A model generated the notes under the pieces. It was not told the origin of the DNA. It ran no database searches and saw only the letters and a list, made by a program, of their open reading frames with translations. Both the position numbers and the translations under genes were made by a program. DNA of 11,288 nucleotides from Yinghuangia elevatio (GTDB lineage Bacteria; Actinomycetota; Actinomycetes; Streptomycetales; Streptomycetaceae): the NCBI RefSeq assembly GCF_040649515.1, contig NZ_JBEZFP010000209.1, forward strand, positions 1-11,288, in the 5' to 3' direction. Below, piece after piece: positions 6,742 to 11,288 of the stretch. How positions within the stretch are numbered: position 1 is the first letter of the stretch; each line of letters starts with the position of its first letter.

Positions 6742-6969
6742 CCGGCCGCCGCACGCGCAGGCGCGCCGGCTCGGTCGGATGTGCTCGGGAGGTCGGTTCG
6801 CTTCATGGGTTCACAGAGGCTTGGGCCACGTCATCCGGGCGCGCTGCTCCCACGCGGTGCCCGACTCCGACGGCGGCTCGAAGCGGGGCCTCGAAGCTGC
6901 GCGTTGGGGTCGTGCGTCGGTCGTGCGGTGGAGCGTCGCGGTGCGGTGGTGCTGTCCGGTGTGCGGCCT

Positions 6970-6995
6970 CCCGAAGGTCTGCCTCAACCTTCGGG
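6970..6995. promoter_or_regulatory. 9-bp perfect inverted repeat, hairpin or operator
   Basis: CCCGAAGGT (6970-6978) and ACCTTCGGG (6987-6995) are perfectly complementary around an 8-nt loop. The element is about 250 bp upstream of ssd. There is no T-tract on either side. It could be a leader-RNA hairpin for ssd or a protein-binding palindrome. Confidence 0.5.
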
Positions 6996-7031
6996 CACCC
7001 CGGGGGTTCGGCCGAGCGGGTGGAGCAAAGC

Positions 7032-7057
7032 TGGGGATAACCCCGCCCTGTGGATAA
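7032..7057. promoter_or_regulatory. Pair of DnaA-box-like sequences
   Basis: TGTGGATAA at 7049-7057 is a perfect reverse-complement DnaA box (TTATCCACA). TGGGGATAA at 7032-7040 is a one-mismatch copy 17 bp away in the same orientation; it can also fold as GGGG-ATAA-CCCC. Two boxes do not make an origin, but they could be a DnaA regulatory site. Confidence 0.4.
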
Positions 7058-7177
7058 CGGAATCACCCTTTTGAGGGATGGTGAAGTAACGATCGAGTGC
7101 ATATGTACGGGCGATGTGACGGAAATCGCGGAACTACGCGCGGAACTCTCCGATCCACCGACACGAACAACCAACTC

Positions 7178-7227
7178 GAAGAAACCAGAAGGAACTTGAC
7201 GGAACCCAAGAGAACCCGAAGAAATCC
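7178..7227. repeat. Five 10-bp purine-rich repeats in helical phase
   Basis: Five consecutive 10-mers appear: GAAGAAACCA, GAAGGAACTT, GACGGAACCC, AAGAGAACCC and GAAGAAATCC. The consensus is close to GAAGGAACCC. A 10 bp period puts each copy on the same face of the helix. GGAA motifs also occur just upstream, at about 7121, 7130 and 7142. Reading it as protein gives only low-complexity Arg/Asn/Thr residues. Confidence 0.7.
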
Positions 7228-7587
7228 GACCGGATCGCCCGACGCGCCGCCGATGTCAAGTCGCCACGCGGGGAGGGGCACCGGATGGCGCAAGCGGGTA
7301 AGTCCGGGGCGGGCAAGCTGTTAGCGAGCGGATAGCACGAAGCGGAAGAGTCGGCGGCGAGCAGCGGTCGAGCGCGCCGACGCGGCACGCCGCAAGCCCG
7401 CGTACGAGCCCCCGTACGGCCCCGCGCGCGCACGTCGCGCACCCGCTCGACAAGGCCGGAAGGTCTTCCTCCTCGGGACGGAAGTCGCCGCCGTCGGGCC
7501 CGGAAATCGCCCCGACGAGCAAGGATCACCTGCGGTACCACTACGGGAACCCACCGCCGAAGCGTCCGCGCGAAACCGTCTCGGACA

Positions 7588-7662
7588 AGCGACGACCCCC
7601 GCCGGGGGGGAGAGCGGGGGTCGTCTCCACGGCCGACTCGGGGGGGGAGGAGCCGGACCGGG
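7588..7662 (-). ncRNA. 6C small RNA (B11 / ncRv13660c type)
   Basis: On the minus strand two hairpins with C-rich loops follow each other, the defining feature of the actinobacterial 6C RNA. Hairpin 1 pairs CCGGCTC (7656-7650) with GAGTCGG (7639-7633) around a loop containing eight consecutive C. Hairpin 2 pairs the 12-nt arm GACGACCCCCGC (7625-7614) perfectly with 7602-7591 around an 11-nt loop containing seven consecutive C. Position and strand match the M. tuberculosis homologue B11, between the ssd gene and the HAD gene. Hairpin 2 probably doubles as the terminator, although only GCTTGTCC follows. 6C RNAs are thought to regulate targets by base pairing through the C-rich loops. The ends are estimates: the 5' end should lie a few bases before hairpin 1, and I could not fix a promoter. 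Confidence 0.87.
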
Positions 7663-7702
7663 TTAGCACGGTCGCAGAACGATCCGTGGCTTCCAGGATG
7701 TA

Positions 7703-7720
7703 CCCGAGAGGCTTCTCGGG
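7703..7720. promoter_or_regulatory. 7-bp inverted repeat between 6C and the HAD gene
   Basis: CCCGAGA (7703-7709) and TCTCGGG (7714-7720) pair perfectly around GGCT. It lies upstream of both the minus-strand 6C RNA and the plus-strand phosphatase gene, so it could be a shared operator. There is no T-tract. Nothing else identifies it. Confidence 0.4.
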
Positions 7721-7738
7721 CAAACCCGTGTGCCTGAG

Positions 7739-7765
7739 TTTACGCCGAATGGCTCCCCCTATCCT
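7739..7765 (+). promoter_or_regulatory. Candidate leaderless promoter of the HAD gene
   Basis: TATCCT at 7760-7765 fits the actinobacterial -10 pattern TAnnnT and ends 7 bp before the GTG at 7773, the spacing expected for a leaderless transcript. A weak -35-like TTTACG lies at 7739-7744 with a short 15 bp spacer. No ribosome site is needed or clearly visible. Confidence 0.45.
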
Positions 7766-7767
7766 CA

Positions 7768-7789
7768 GGTACGTGGAAAACCACGTACC
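7768..7789. promoter_or_regulatory. Perfect 22-bp inverted repeat over the HAD start codon
   Basis: GGTACGTGG (7768-7776) and CCACGTACC (7781-7789) are exact complements around AAAA. The proposed GTG start codon is inside the left arm, immediately after the candidate -10. As DNA it would block transcription initiation when bound by a repressor; as RNA it is a stable 9 bp hairpin that could hide the start. Confidence 0.6.
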
Positions 7790-8579
7790 CAAGCGGACCG
7801 CAGCGTTCTTCGATCTCGACAAGACCATCATCGCCAAGTCCAGCGCGCTGGCGTTCAGCAGATCGTTCTACCAAGGCGGTCTGATCAACCGCCGGGCCGT
7901 GCTCAAGAGCGCGTACGCCCAGTTCGTGTTTCTCGTGGGCGGCGCCGACCACGACCAGATGGAGCGCATGCGCGAGTATCTCTCCGCGCTGTGCCGCGGC
8001 TGGGATGTGCAGCAGGTGCGCGAGATCGTGGCGGAGACGCTGCACGATCTCATCGACCCGCTGATCTACGACGAGGCCGCGTCGCTGATCGAGGAGCACC
8101 ACGCGGCCGGCCGCGACGTGGTGATCGTCAGCTCGTCGGGCGCCGAAGTGGTAGAGCCCATCGGGGAGATGCTCGGCGCGGACCGGGTCGTCGCGACGCG
8201 CATGGTGGTCGAGGACGGGCGGTACTCCGGCGAGATCGAGTACTACGCGTACGCCGAGAACAAGGCGAACGCGGTGCGCGAACTCGCCGACAGCGAGCGC
8301 TACGACCTGACCCGTTCCTACGCTTACAGCGACTCCGTCACCGACCTGCCCATGCTGGAGGCGGTCGGCCACCCCTACGTCGTCAACCCGGACCGGGGCC
8401 TGCGCCGCGAGGCCGTCGCGCGCGGCTGGCCGGTGCTGACCTTCAACCGACCCGTGCAACTGCGCCAGCGCGTCCCGACGTTGCCCGTCCCCTCCCGGTC
8501 CGTGCTGGCGGCGACGGCACTCGGCGCGGGCGCCGCCGCCGCGGGCCTGGTCTGGTACGCCGCGAAGCGGAGGCGCTGA
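7773..8579 (+). CDS. HAD-IB family phosphatase, membrane-tailed (Rv3661 type)
   Basis: This 268-residue HAD-superfamily hydrolase is of the SerB-like IB subfamily. The nucleophile motif is FFDLDKT (D14, acid/base D16), motif II is VIVSSSG (S120), the motif III lysine is probably K164, and motif IV is YSDSVTDLPML (D187, D191). The helical cap at about 22-100 is typical of subclass I. Residues about 243-261 are hydrophobic and the protein ends KRRR, suggesting a C-terminal membrane tail with the catalytic domain in the cytoplasm. The substrate is unknown: a small phosphomonoester or phospholipid-type headgroup is possible, phosphoserine not proven. I start at GTG 7773 because it follows a -10-like TATCCT at leaderless spacing and homologues begin near this VENH sequence; ATGs at 7749 and 7686 have no clear ribosome site. 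It is conserved beside ssd in actinobacteria. Confidence 0.9.
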   Translation: MENHVPKRTAAFFDLDKTIIAKSSALAFSRSFYQGGLINRRAVLKSAYAQFVFLVGGADHDQMERMREYLSALCRGWDVQQVREIVAETLHDLIDPLIYDEAASLIEEHHAAGRDVVIVSSSGAEVVEPIGEMLGADRVVATRMVVEDGRYSGEIEYYAYAENKANAVRELADSERYDLTRSYAYSDSVTDLPMLEAVGHPYVVNPDRGLRREAVARGWPVLTFNRPVQLRQRVPTLPVPSRSVLAATALGAGAAAAGLVWYAAKRRR

Positions 8580-8742
8580 CCGGGCCGGGTACGAGCCGAA
8601 CCGGCAAGACAAGCAGGCCGGCAGGCACTGGCAAGCAACACCTGTGCGCGAACTGCCCGGCGAACCGCAGCCGAAGCGACACCGAACCGCGCCGCAAACA
8701 CGCCGCAAAAACACGCCGCAACCAGGCCGCAAAGGCGCCCGA
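8580..8742. repeat. Spacer with GCCGCAA repeats upstream of the 6S-like RNA
   Basis: No gene is visible here. GCCGCAA recurs at 8691, 8702, 8715 and 8726, spaced 11, 13 and 11 bp, each followed by A or C, ending about 10 bp before the promoter of the 6S-like RNA. No terminator for the HAD gene is obvious, so read-through into the RNA gene is possible. Confidence 0.55.
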
Positions 8743-8771
8743 TTGATCACCTTCGACCCGAAAGGTAAAGA
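8743..8771 (+). promoter_or_regulatory. Housekeeping-type promoter of the 6S-like RNA
   Basis: TTGATC (8743-8748) and TAAAGA (8766-8771) are separated by 17 bp, a good match to the principal sigma factor pattern in Streptomyces. Transcription would begin near the GGG at 8776-8778. A strong constitutive promoter here fits a highly abundant RNA ending at the terminator at 9053. Confidence 0.6.
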
Positions 8772-8775
8772 TCTT

Positions 8776-9053
8776 GGGCGAAGGGTTCCGCTGACTCCGG
8801 CAACCCAGTAGAAAGGGGATCAACGGCCCGCGGGACCGCCTCCGGGCGGGGTGGCGACACCCCACCGAGGCAGACGGCCACACGGACCGAGCACGGACAT
8901 CGGGAACCCACGCGCGACCGACCCTCGTAGGGGCCGAACGCGCCGGACCACCGGGGCTTGCCCCGGGCCGGCCGTCATAACGGTGCACGCTCTGGTACCC
9001 CGTTGTACGTGACGAGTGGCGGCGTCCTCCCCGTGGGCGCCGCCAATTTTTTT
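8776..9053 (+). ncRNA. 6S-like / Ms1 RNA (ncRv13661, scr3559 type)
   Basis: A promoter, about 278 nt of stable secondary structure and a strong intrinsic terminator lie between the HAD gene and the Fic-like gene. In mycobacteria exactly this interval, on the same strand, encodes the abundant RNA MTS2823/Ms1; the Streptomyces counterpart is the 6S-like scr3559 (from memory). Ms1 binds core RNA polymerase without sigma. Visible hairpins include GGGTTCCG with CGGCAACCC (8783-8806, one bulge), GGGGTG/CACCCC with a GCGA tetraloop (8848-8863) and CCGGGG/CCCCGG with a CTTG tetraloop (8951-8966). CAACGG (8821-8826) can pair with CCGTTG (9000-9005), bringing the ends together. Translations across it are Arg/Pro-rich with no good starts. 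The assignment rests on synteny and architecture, not on a primary-sequence match I can verify. Confidence 0.77.
9017..9053 (+). terminator. Strong intrinsic terminator
   Basis: TGGCGGCG (9017-9024) pairs perfectly with CGCCGCCA (9038-9045), followed by A and seven T (9047-9053). U-tract terminators this clean are uncommon in high-GC actinobacteria and normally mark a dedicated RNA or heavily transcribed gene. It acts on the plus strand only and should define the 3' end of the 6S-like RNA. Confidence 0.9.
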
Positions 9054-9162
9054 GCGCCCGCAACCCGCCGACACCGTGGCACTGCGGGACGGTGGCACAG
9101 CAGCACAGCAGCACGACACCGACCGCGAGCCGCGAACCACAGACCGCACCCGCCACGCGCGC

Positions 9163-9984
9163 TCACATCCCGCGCATGACCGCCTCGCACACCGCAACGC
9201 TCTCGCGCGCCCCCAGCGTCACGGCCTCCGCGCAGTGCCCGACCCACCCCGCGACACCCTCCGGCGTACCGGACACATAGCCACGCAGCGCCTTTTCGTA
9301 CGCGTCCGCCCCCAGATCGAGGTGTCCCACCTCCGGCACGACCGCCGACTTCGGGTCGAGCCCGCGCGTAATGAGCACAATGCGCTGCGCCGCGCGCGCG
9401 ACGAGGCCGTTGCCCCACACGAACGGCTGGAGCGCCAGGATTTCGCCGTGTACAAGTGCGGCGACGACGATCGCCGGTGCCTCACTTGGCTCGATGAGCA
9501 GCCGTGCCAAGCCGTCCAGGCGTGCGGTCACCTCGTCGGCGCCGGGCAGGACGCCGGGGTCGGGGCGAACCGCCACGTCCTCGCCGGCCAGGCGCGGGCG
9601 GCCGAGCGCGTCCGCCGGCACGACGTCCGCGGCGGCGACCATGTGCAGGCGCGCGAGGACCTGAAGTGGGCTGCGGCGCCAGATGTCGACGAGGGTCCCG
9701 TACTCCGCGGAGAGCCGCAGTGCGCCCCCGACGATGCCGGCTTCGGCGTCGTCGGTGCGCGAGTAGTCGGTGCGGCGGCGCACCTCTTCGAGGGACCAGT
9801 CCGCGCCCTCGAGTGCGGCGCTCGCGCGCGCCCCGCGCAGGGCGGACTCGGCGCTGATCTCGGGGCTGCGGCGGCGCATCGTGCGGTGCCCCAGCAGGGC
9901 GTCGACGGCCTTGCGGGCGGTCTCGACGGCCTCGGGCACGCCGGGCAGCGCGGCGACGGCGGCGAACGGGTCTCGGGTGTCCAC
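9163..9984 (-). CDS. Fic-domain-like protein with degenerate active site (Rv3662c type)
   Basis: This 273-residue cytoplasmic protein is often labelled oxidoreductase in actinobacteria, but I see no nucleotide-fold or redox motif. The sequence reads as a Fic domain. Residues 54-60 ASAALEG match the Fic inhibitory helix (S/T)xxxE(G/N), and residues 171-197 align with the core helix and loop ending QPFVWGNGLVAR, against the canonical HPFx(D/E)GNGRxxR. The loop keeps PF, GNG and the last Arg, but the catalytic His is Gln186, the metal-binding acid is Trp190 and the first Arg is Leu194. AMP transfer is therefore unlikely; a binding or scaffold role is more plausible. GTG 9984 is the chosen start: it lies six bases after a TAGGGT -10-like element. 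It is convergent to the 6S-like RNA and divergent from the CooC-like gene. Confidence 0.85.
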   Translation of the reverse strand: MDTRDPFAAVAALPGVPEAVETARKAVDALLGHRTMRRRSPEISAESALRGARASAALEGADWSLEEVRRRTDYSRTDDAEAGIVGGALRLSAEYGTLVDIWRRSPLQVLARLHMVAAADVVPADALGRPRLAGEDVAVRPDPGVLPGADEVTARLDGLARLLIEPSEAPAIVVAALVHGEILALQPFVWGNGLVARAAQRIVLITRGLDPKSAVVPEVGHLDLGADAYEKALRGYVSGTPEGVAGWVGHCAEAVTLGARESVAVCEAVMRGM

Positions 9985-9990
9985 CCGCCG

Positions 9991-9996
9991 ACCCTA
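9991..9996 (-). promoter_or_regulatory. Candidate leaderless -10 box of the Fic-like gene
   Basis: On the minus strand TAGGGT ends six bases before the GTG start at 9984, ideal spacing for a leaderless transcript in actinobacteria. No convincing -35 is seen upstream, where the sequence is a GC-only stretch. AGGG could alternatively serve as a weak ribosome site. Confidence 0.4.
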
Positions 9997-10111
9997 CGCG
10001 CAACGCGCGCCCCCGCGCGTACGCCCCCCGGCGCTCGCCGGGCCCGGCGGCCCTTCCGAGGGTGCACTCACGCTCCGATTTGACGCGGACACGAAGCGCG
10101 ACGGATGATCC

Positions 10112-10140
10112 TTGTCGAAAACGATTGTCACTCTCGACAA
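10112..10140. promoter_or_regulatory. Operator-like palindrome with TTGTC half-sites
   Basis: TTGTCGA (10112-10118) and TCGACAA (10134-10140) form a 7-bp inverted repeat with 15 bp between them, and a third TTGTC lies at 10125-10129. Inside it, CGAAAACGATTGTCA (10116-10130) resembles the actinobacterial Zur box (TGAAAA-N-atTTTCA type) with two mismatches at informative positions. It lies 30 bp upstream of the CooC-like start, where an operator would act. Confidence 0.45.
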
Positions 10141-10170
10141 CGTGGCTCCCCGCACGGAAGGACCGACCGC

Positions 10171-11154
10171 GTGAAGATCGCCTTCGTCGGCAAGGGCGGC
10201 AGCGGCAAGACGACGCTCTCGTCCCTCTTCGTCCGCCACCTGGGCGCCGCCGGCCTCCCGGTCCTCGCCGTCGACGCGGACATCAACCAGCACCTCGGCG
10301 TCGCGCTCGGGCTCACCGACGCGAAGGCCGCCGCCATCCCGCCGCTCGGCGCCCACCTCGGGCTCATCAAGGACTACCTGCGCGGCGACAACCCGCGCAT
10401 CGCGTCCGCGGCGGAAATGGTCAAGACGACGCCGCCCGGGCGGGGTTCGCGGCTCCTGCGGCTCGACGAGGACAACCCCGTCTACGACGCCTGCCGCCGT
10501 CCCGTCGGCAGCTGCTGCAGCGGGATGCGCATCATGGCCACCGGTCCCTTCGAGGAAGGCGACCTGGGTGTGGCGTGCTACCACTCCAAGGTCGGCGCGG
10601 TGGAGCTGATGCTCAACCACCTCGTGGACGACGCCGGCGAGTACGTGGTCGTCGACATGACCGCGGGCTCGGACGCCTTCGCCTCCGGGTTGTTCACGCG
10701 CTTCGACATGACGTTCCTGGTGGCCGAACCGACCCGCAAGGGCGTGAGCGTCTACCGGCAATACCGCGAGTACGCGCGCGACTGGGACATCTCCCTCGCC
10801 GTCGTCGGCAACAAGGTGCAGGGCCCGGACGACCTGGCGTTCCTGCGCGAGCACGTCGGCGCCGACCTGCTGACCTGGACCGGGCAGTCGGAGTTCGTGC
10901 GCGAGGTCGAGAAGGGCCGCGCCCCCGGCTTCGAGCTGCTCGAAGCGGACAATCGCGCGGCGCTGGAGCGCATGCGCGAGGCGGTGGACGCGACGTACGA
11001 GCACCGCGACTGGCAGCGCTACACCGCGCAGATGGTCGAGTTCCACATCAAGAACGCGCACAGCTGGGCCAATTCGAAGACCGGTGTCGACCTGACGACC
11101 CAGGTGGACCCGGAGTTCGTGCTCGGCCCGGCGGCGCTTGCGGCGCGGGTCTGA
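10171..11154 (+). CDS. CooC/MinD-type ATP-binding protein
   Basis: This 327-residue cytoplasmic P-loop ATPase is of the MinD/CooC class. It has the deviant Walker A KGGSGKTT (8-15, signature lysine K8), VLAVDADINQHLG (D35, D37) and the Walker B-like YVVVDMTAGSD (D162). CooC proteins insert nickel into metalloenzymes; the actinobacterial relatives have no proven target. Cysteines C108, C115, C116 and C136 surround the region where CooC binds metal, but the CooC CxC is here an adjacent CC. The second half contains FLVAEPTRKGVSVYRQY and VVGNKVQ, as in family members, and helices to the C-terminus; no membrane segment is seen. I start at GTG 10171, with GGAAGGA eight bases upstream, rather than an in-frame ATG at 10105. 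A hairpin follows 27 bp after the stop, so it is probably monocistronic. Confidence 0.92.
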   Translation: MKIAFVGKGGSGKTTLSSLFVRHLGAAGLPVLAVDADINQHLGVALGLTDAKAAAIPPLGAHLGLIKDYLRGDNPRIASAAEMVKTTPPGRGSRLLRLDEDNPVYDACRRPVGSCCSGMRIMATGPFEEGDLGVACYHSKVGAVELMLNHLVDDAGEYVVVDMTAGSDAFASGLFTRFDMTFLVAEPTRKGVSVYRQYREYARDWDISLAVVGNKVQGPDDLAFLREHVGADLLTWTGQSEFVREVEKGRAPGFELLEADNRAALERMREAVDATYEHRDWQRYTAQMVEFHIKNAHSWANSKTGVDLTTQVDPEFVLGPAALAARV

Positions 11155-11157
11155 CCA

Positions 11158-11203
11158 CGCCCTCCCGCAACCGGAGAGGGCGGGCCCGCACTATGCGGGC
11201 CCG
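11158..11203 (+). terminator. Hairpin terminator after the CooC-like gene
   Basis: CGGGCCCGCA (11181-11190) pairs perfectly with TGCGGGCCCG (11194-11203) around CTA. An alternative weaker stem joins CGCCCTC (11158-11164) to GAGGGCG (11176-11182). There is no T-tract, as is usual for actinobacterial terminators. Confidence 0.7.
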
Positions 11204-11288
11204 GCCCACCCGGCGGAGGGTGGGGAGCAGGGGCCCGCCCCCGGCGGGGTGTGACCTGGGGGCCCGCCGGGCTGGAGGGGGAAGAAAA
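11204..11288. other. GC-rich window edge, no gene seen
   Basis: The last 85 bp contain several overlapping G/C-only stems, such as GGGGCCCGCC and GGCGGGG runs. No start codon with a ribosome site is visible. It may include the terminator of a gene beyond the window. Confidence 0.4.

Larger units (their letters stand above)
6718..7587. other. Long intergenic region between ssd and the 6C RNA
   Basis: This region is about 870 bp. Open frames of up to about 135 codons exist on both strands, but their translations are Arg/Pro/Ser-rich, have no good ribosome sites and look non-coding. The stretch from about 7055 to 7250 is clearly lower in GC than its surroundings. Elements visible here are listed separately: a 9-bp inverted repeat at 6970-6995, two DnaA-box-like sequences at 7032-7057, a purine-rich 10-bp repeat at 7178-7227 and an 11-bp motif at 6731-6741. 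The 5' leader and promoter of ssd should lie within it. Confidence 0.6.
9985..10170. other. Divergent promoter region, Fic-like gene and CooC-like gene
   Basis: This is 186 bp between two GTG starts pointing apart. Near the Fic-like gene it holds TAGGGT (listed separately). Nearer the ATPase gene is an AT-richer patch with repeated TTGTC half-sites. No small gene is evident; an ATG at 10105 is in frame with the ATPase but lies inside the operator-like patch and lacks a ribosome site. Confidence 0.6.

Noticed and set aside
7032..7057. A replication origin
   Set aside because: There are only two DnaA-like boxes; the streptomycete origin has many and is flanked by dnaA and dnaN, which are absent here.
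7097..7324. A 75-codon plus-strand frame in the ssd-HAD spacer
   Set aside because: The translation is low complexity from the 10-bp repeats, there is no ribosome site, and it ends in arbitrary sequence.
7134..7541. A 135-codon minus-strand frame upstream of ssd
   Set aside because: Arg-rich composition, no domain, no SD; it lies in a region better explained as regulatory.
7740..8750. A 336-codon minus-strand frame over the HAD gene
   Set aside because: The plus strand has all four HAD motifs. The minus frame has no recognisable domain and runs through the intergenic repeats.
9054..9162. A terminator for the Fic-like gene on the minus strand at the U-tract hairpin
   Set aside because: The T-tract is on the plus-strand side only; on the minus strand it would precede the stem. 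No other clear minus-strand terminator was seen in this spacer.
10105..10170. A 22-residue N-terminal extension of the CooC-like protein from ATG 10105
   Set aside because: It lies across the operator-like palindrome, has no ribosome site, and would precede a P-loop that normally begins at the N-terminus.
9994..11061. A 355-codon minus-strand frame over the CooC-like gene
   Set aside because: It is antisense to a gene with complete P-loop and Walker B motifs; it is a shadow frame.
1..11288. CRISPR arrays, insertion sequences, prophage or tRNA genes
   Set aside because: There are no regularly spaced long direct repeats, no transposase or integrase motifs, and no cloverleaf with a T-arm sequence on either strand.

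Overview
The window is about 70% GC or higher, with strong third-position G/C bias, GTG starts and Shine-Dalgarno (SD) motifs typical of actinobacteria. Protein content and gene order point to Streptomyces or a close relative (order Streptomycetales). I cannot name the species. From memory, the order matches the conserved actinobacterial block that in Mycobacterium tuberculosis runs Rv3654c to Rv3662c, including its two small RNAs, so most of the window is chromosomal core rather than an island.

Layout. (1) 107-6717, minus strand: a Tad/Flp-type pilus or secretion locus. In transcription order it is ssd (CpaE/Ssd-like), a 452 bp spacer with a GATC-rich repeat, tadA (secretion ATPase), a 187-339 bp spacer whose size depends on the tadB start, tadB and tadC (overlapping), a 127 bp spacer with hexamer repeats, a DUF4244 Flp-like pilin with a very long leader, tadE, and a small TadE/TadG-like protein. 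The last three overlap one another. (2) 6718-7772: about 1 kb without a convincing protein gene. It holds hairpins, helically phased repeats, DnaA-box-like sequences and, on the minus strand at about 7588-7662, a 6C RNA with its two C-loop hairpins. (3) 7773-8579, plus: a membrane-tailed HAD-IB phosphatase whose start codon lies inside a perfect 22 bp inverted repeat. (4) About 8743-9053, plus: promoter, structured transcript and a strong U-tract terminator that I assign to the actinobacterial 6S-like/Ms1 RNA. (5) 9163-9984, minus: a protein I read as a degenerate Fic domain with an intact inhibitory-helix motif. (6) 10171-11154, plus: a CooC/MinD-type P-loop ATPase with a palindromic operator-like sequence upstream, followed by a hairpin terminator.

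How the parts fit. Ssd, TadA, TadB, TadC and the pilin-like proteins would build a Tad/Flp pilus at the membrane. No prepilin peptidase is visible, so it must be encoded elsewhere. Divergent from the operon is the HAD phosphatase. Two small RNAs flank that phosphatase gene: 6C on the pilus side, and the 6S-like RNA, expected to act on RNA polymerase, on the far side. The least explained features are the inverted repeat over the phosphatase start with a half-site copy upstream of ssd, the pseudo-Fic protein, the 125-residue pilin leader and the operator before the CooC-like gene. The homopolymer at the left edge may be an assembly end.
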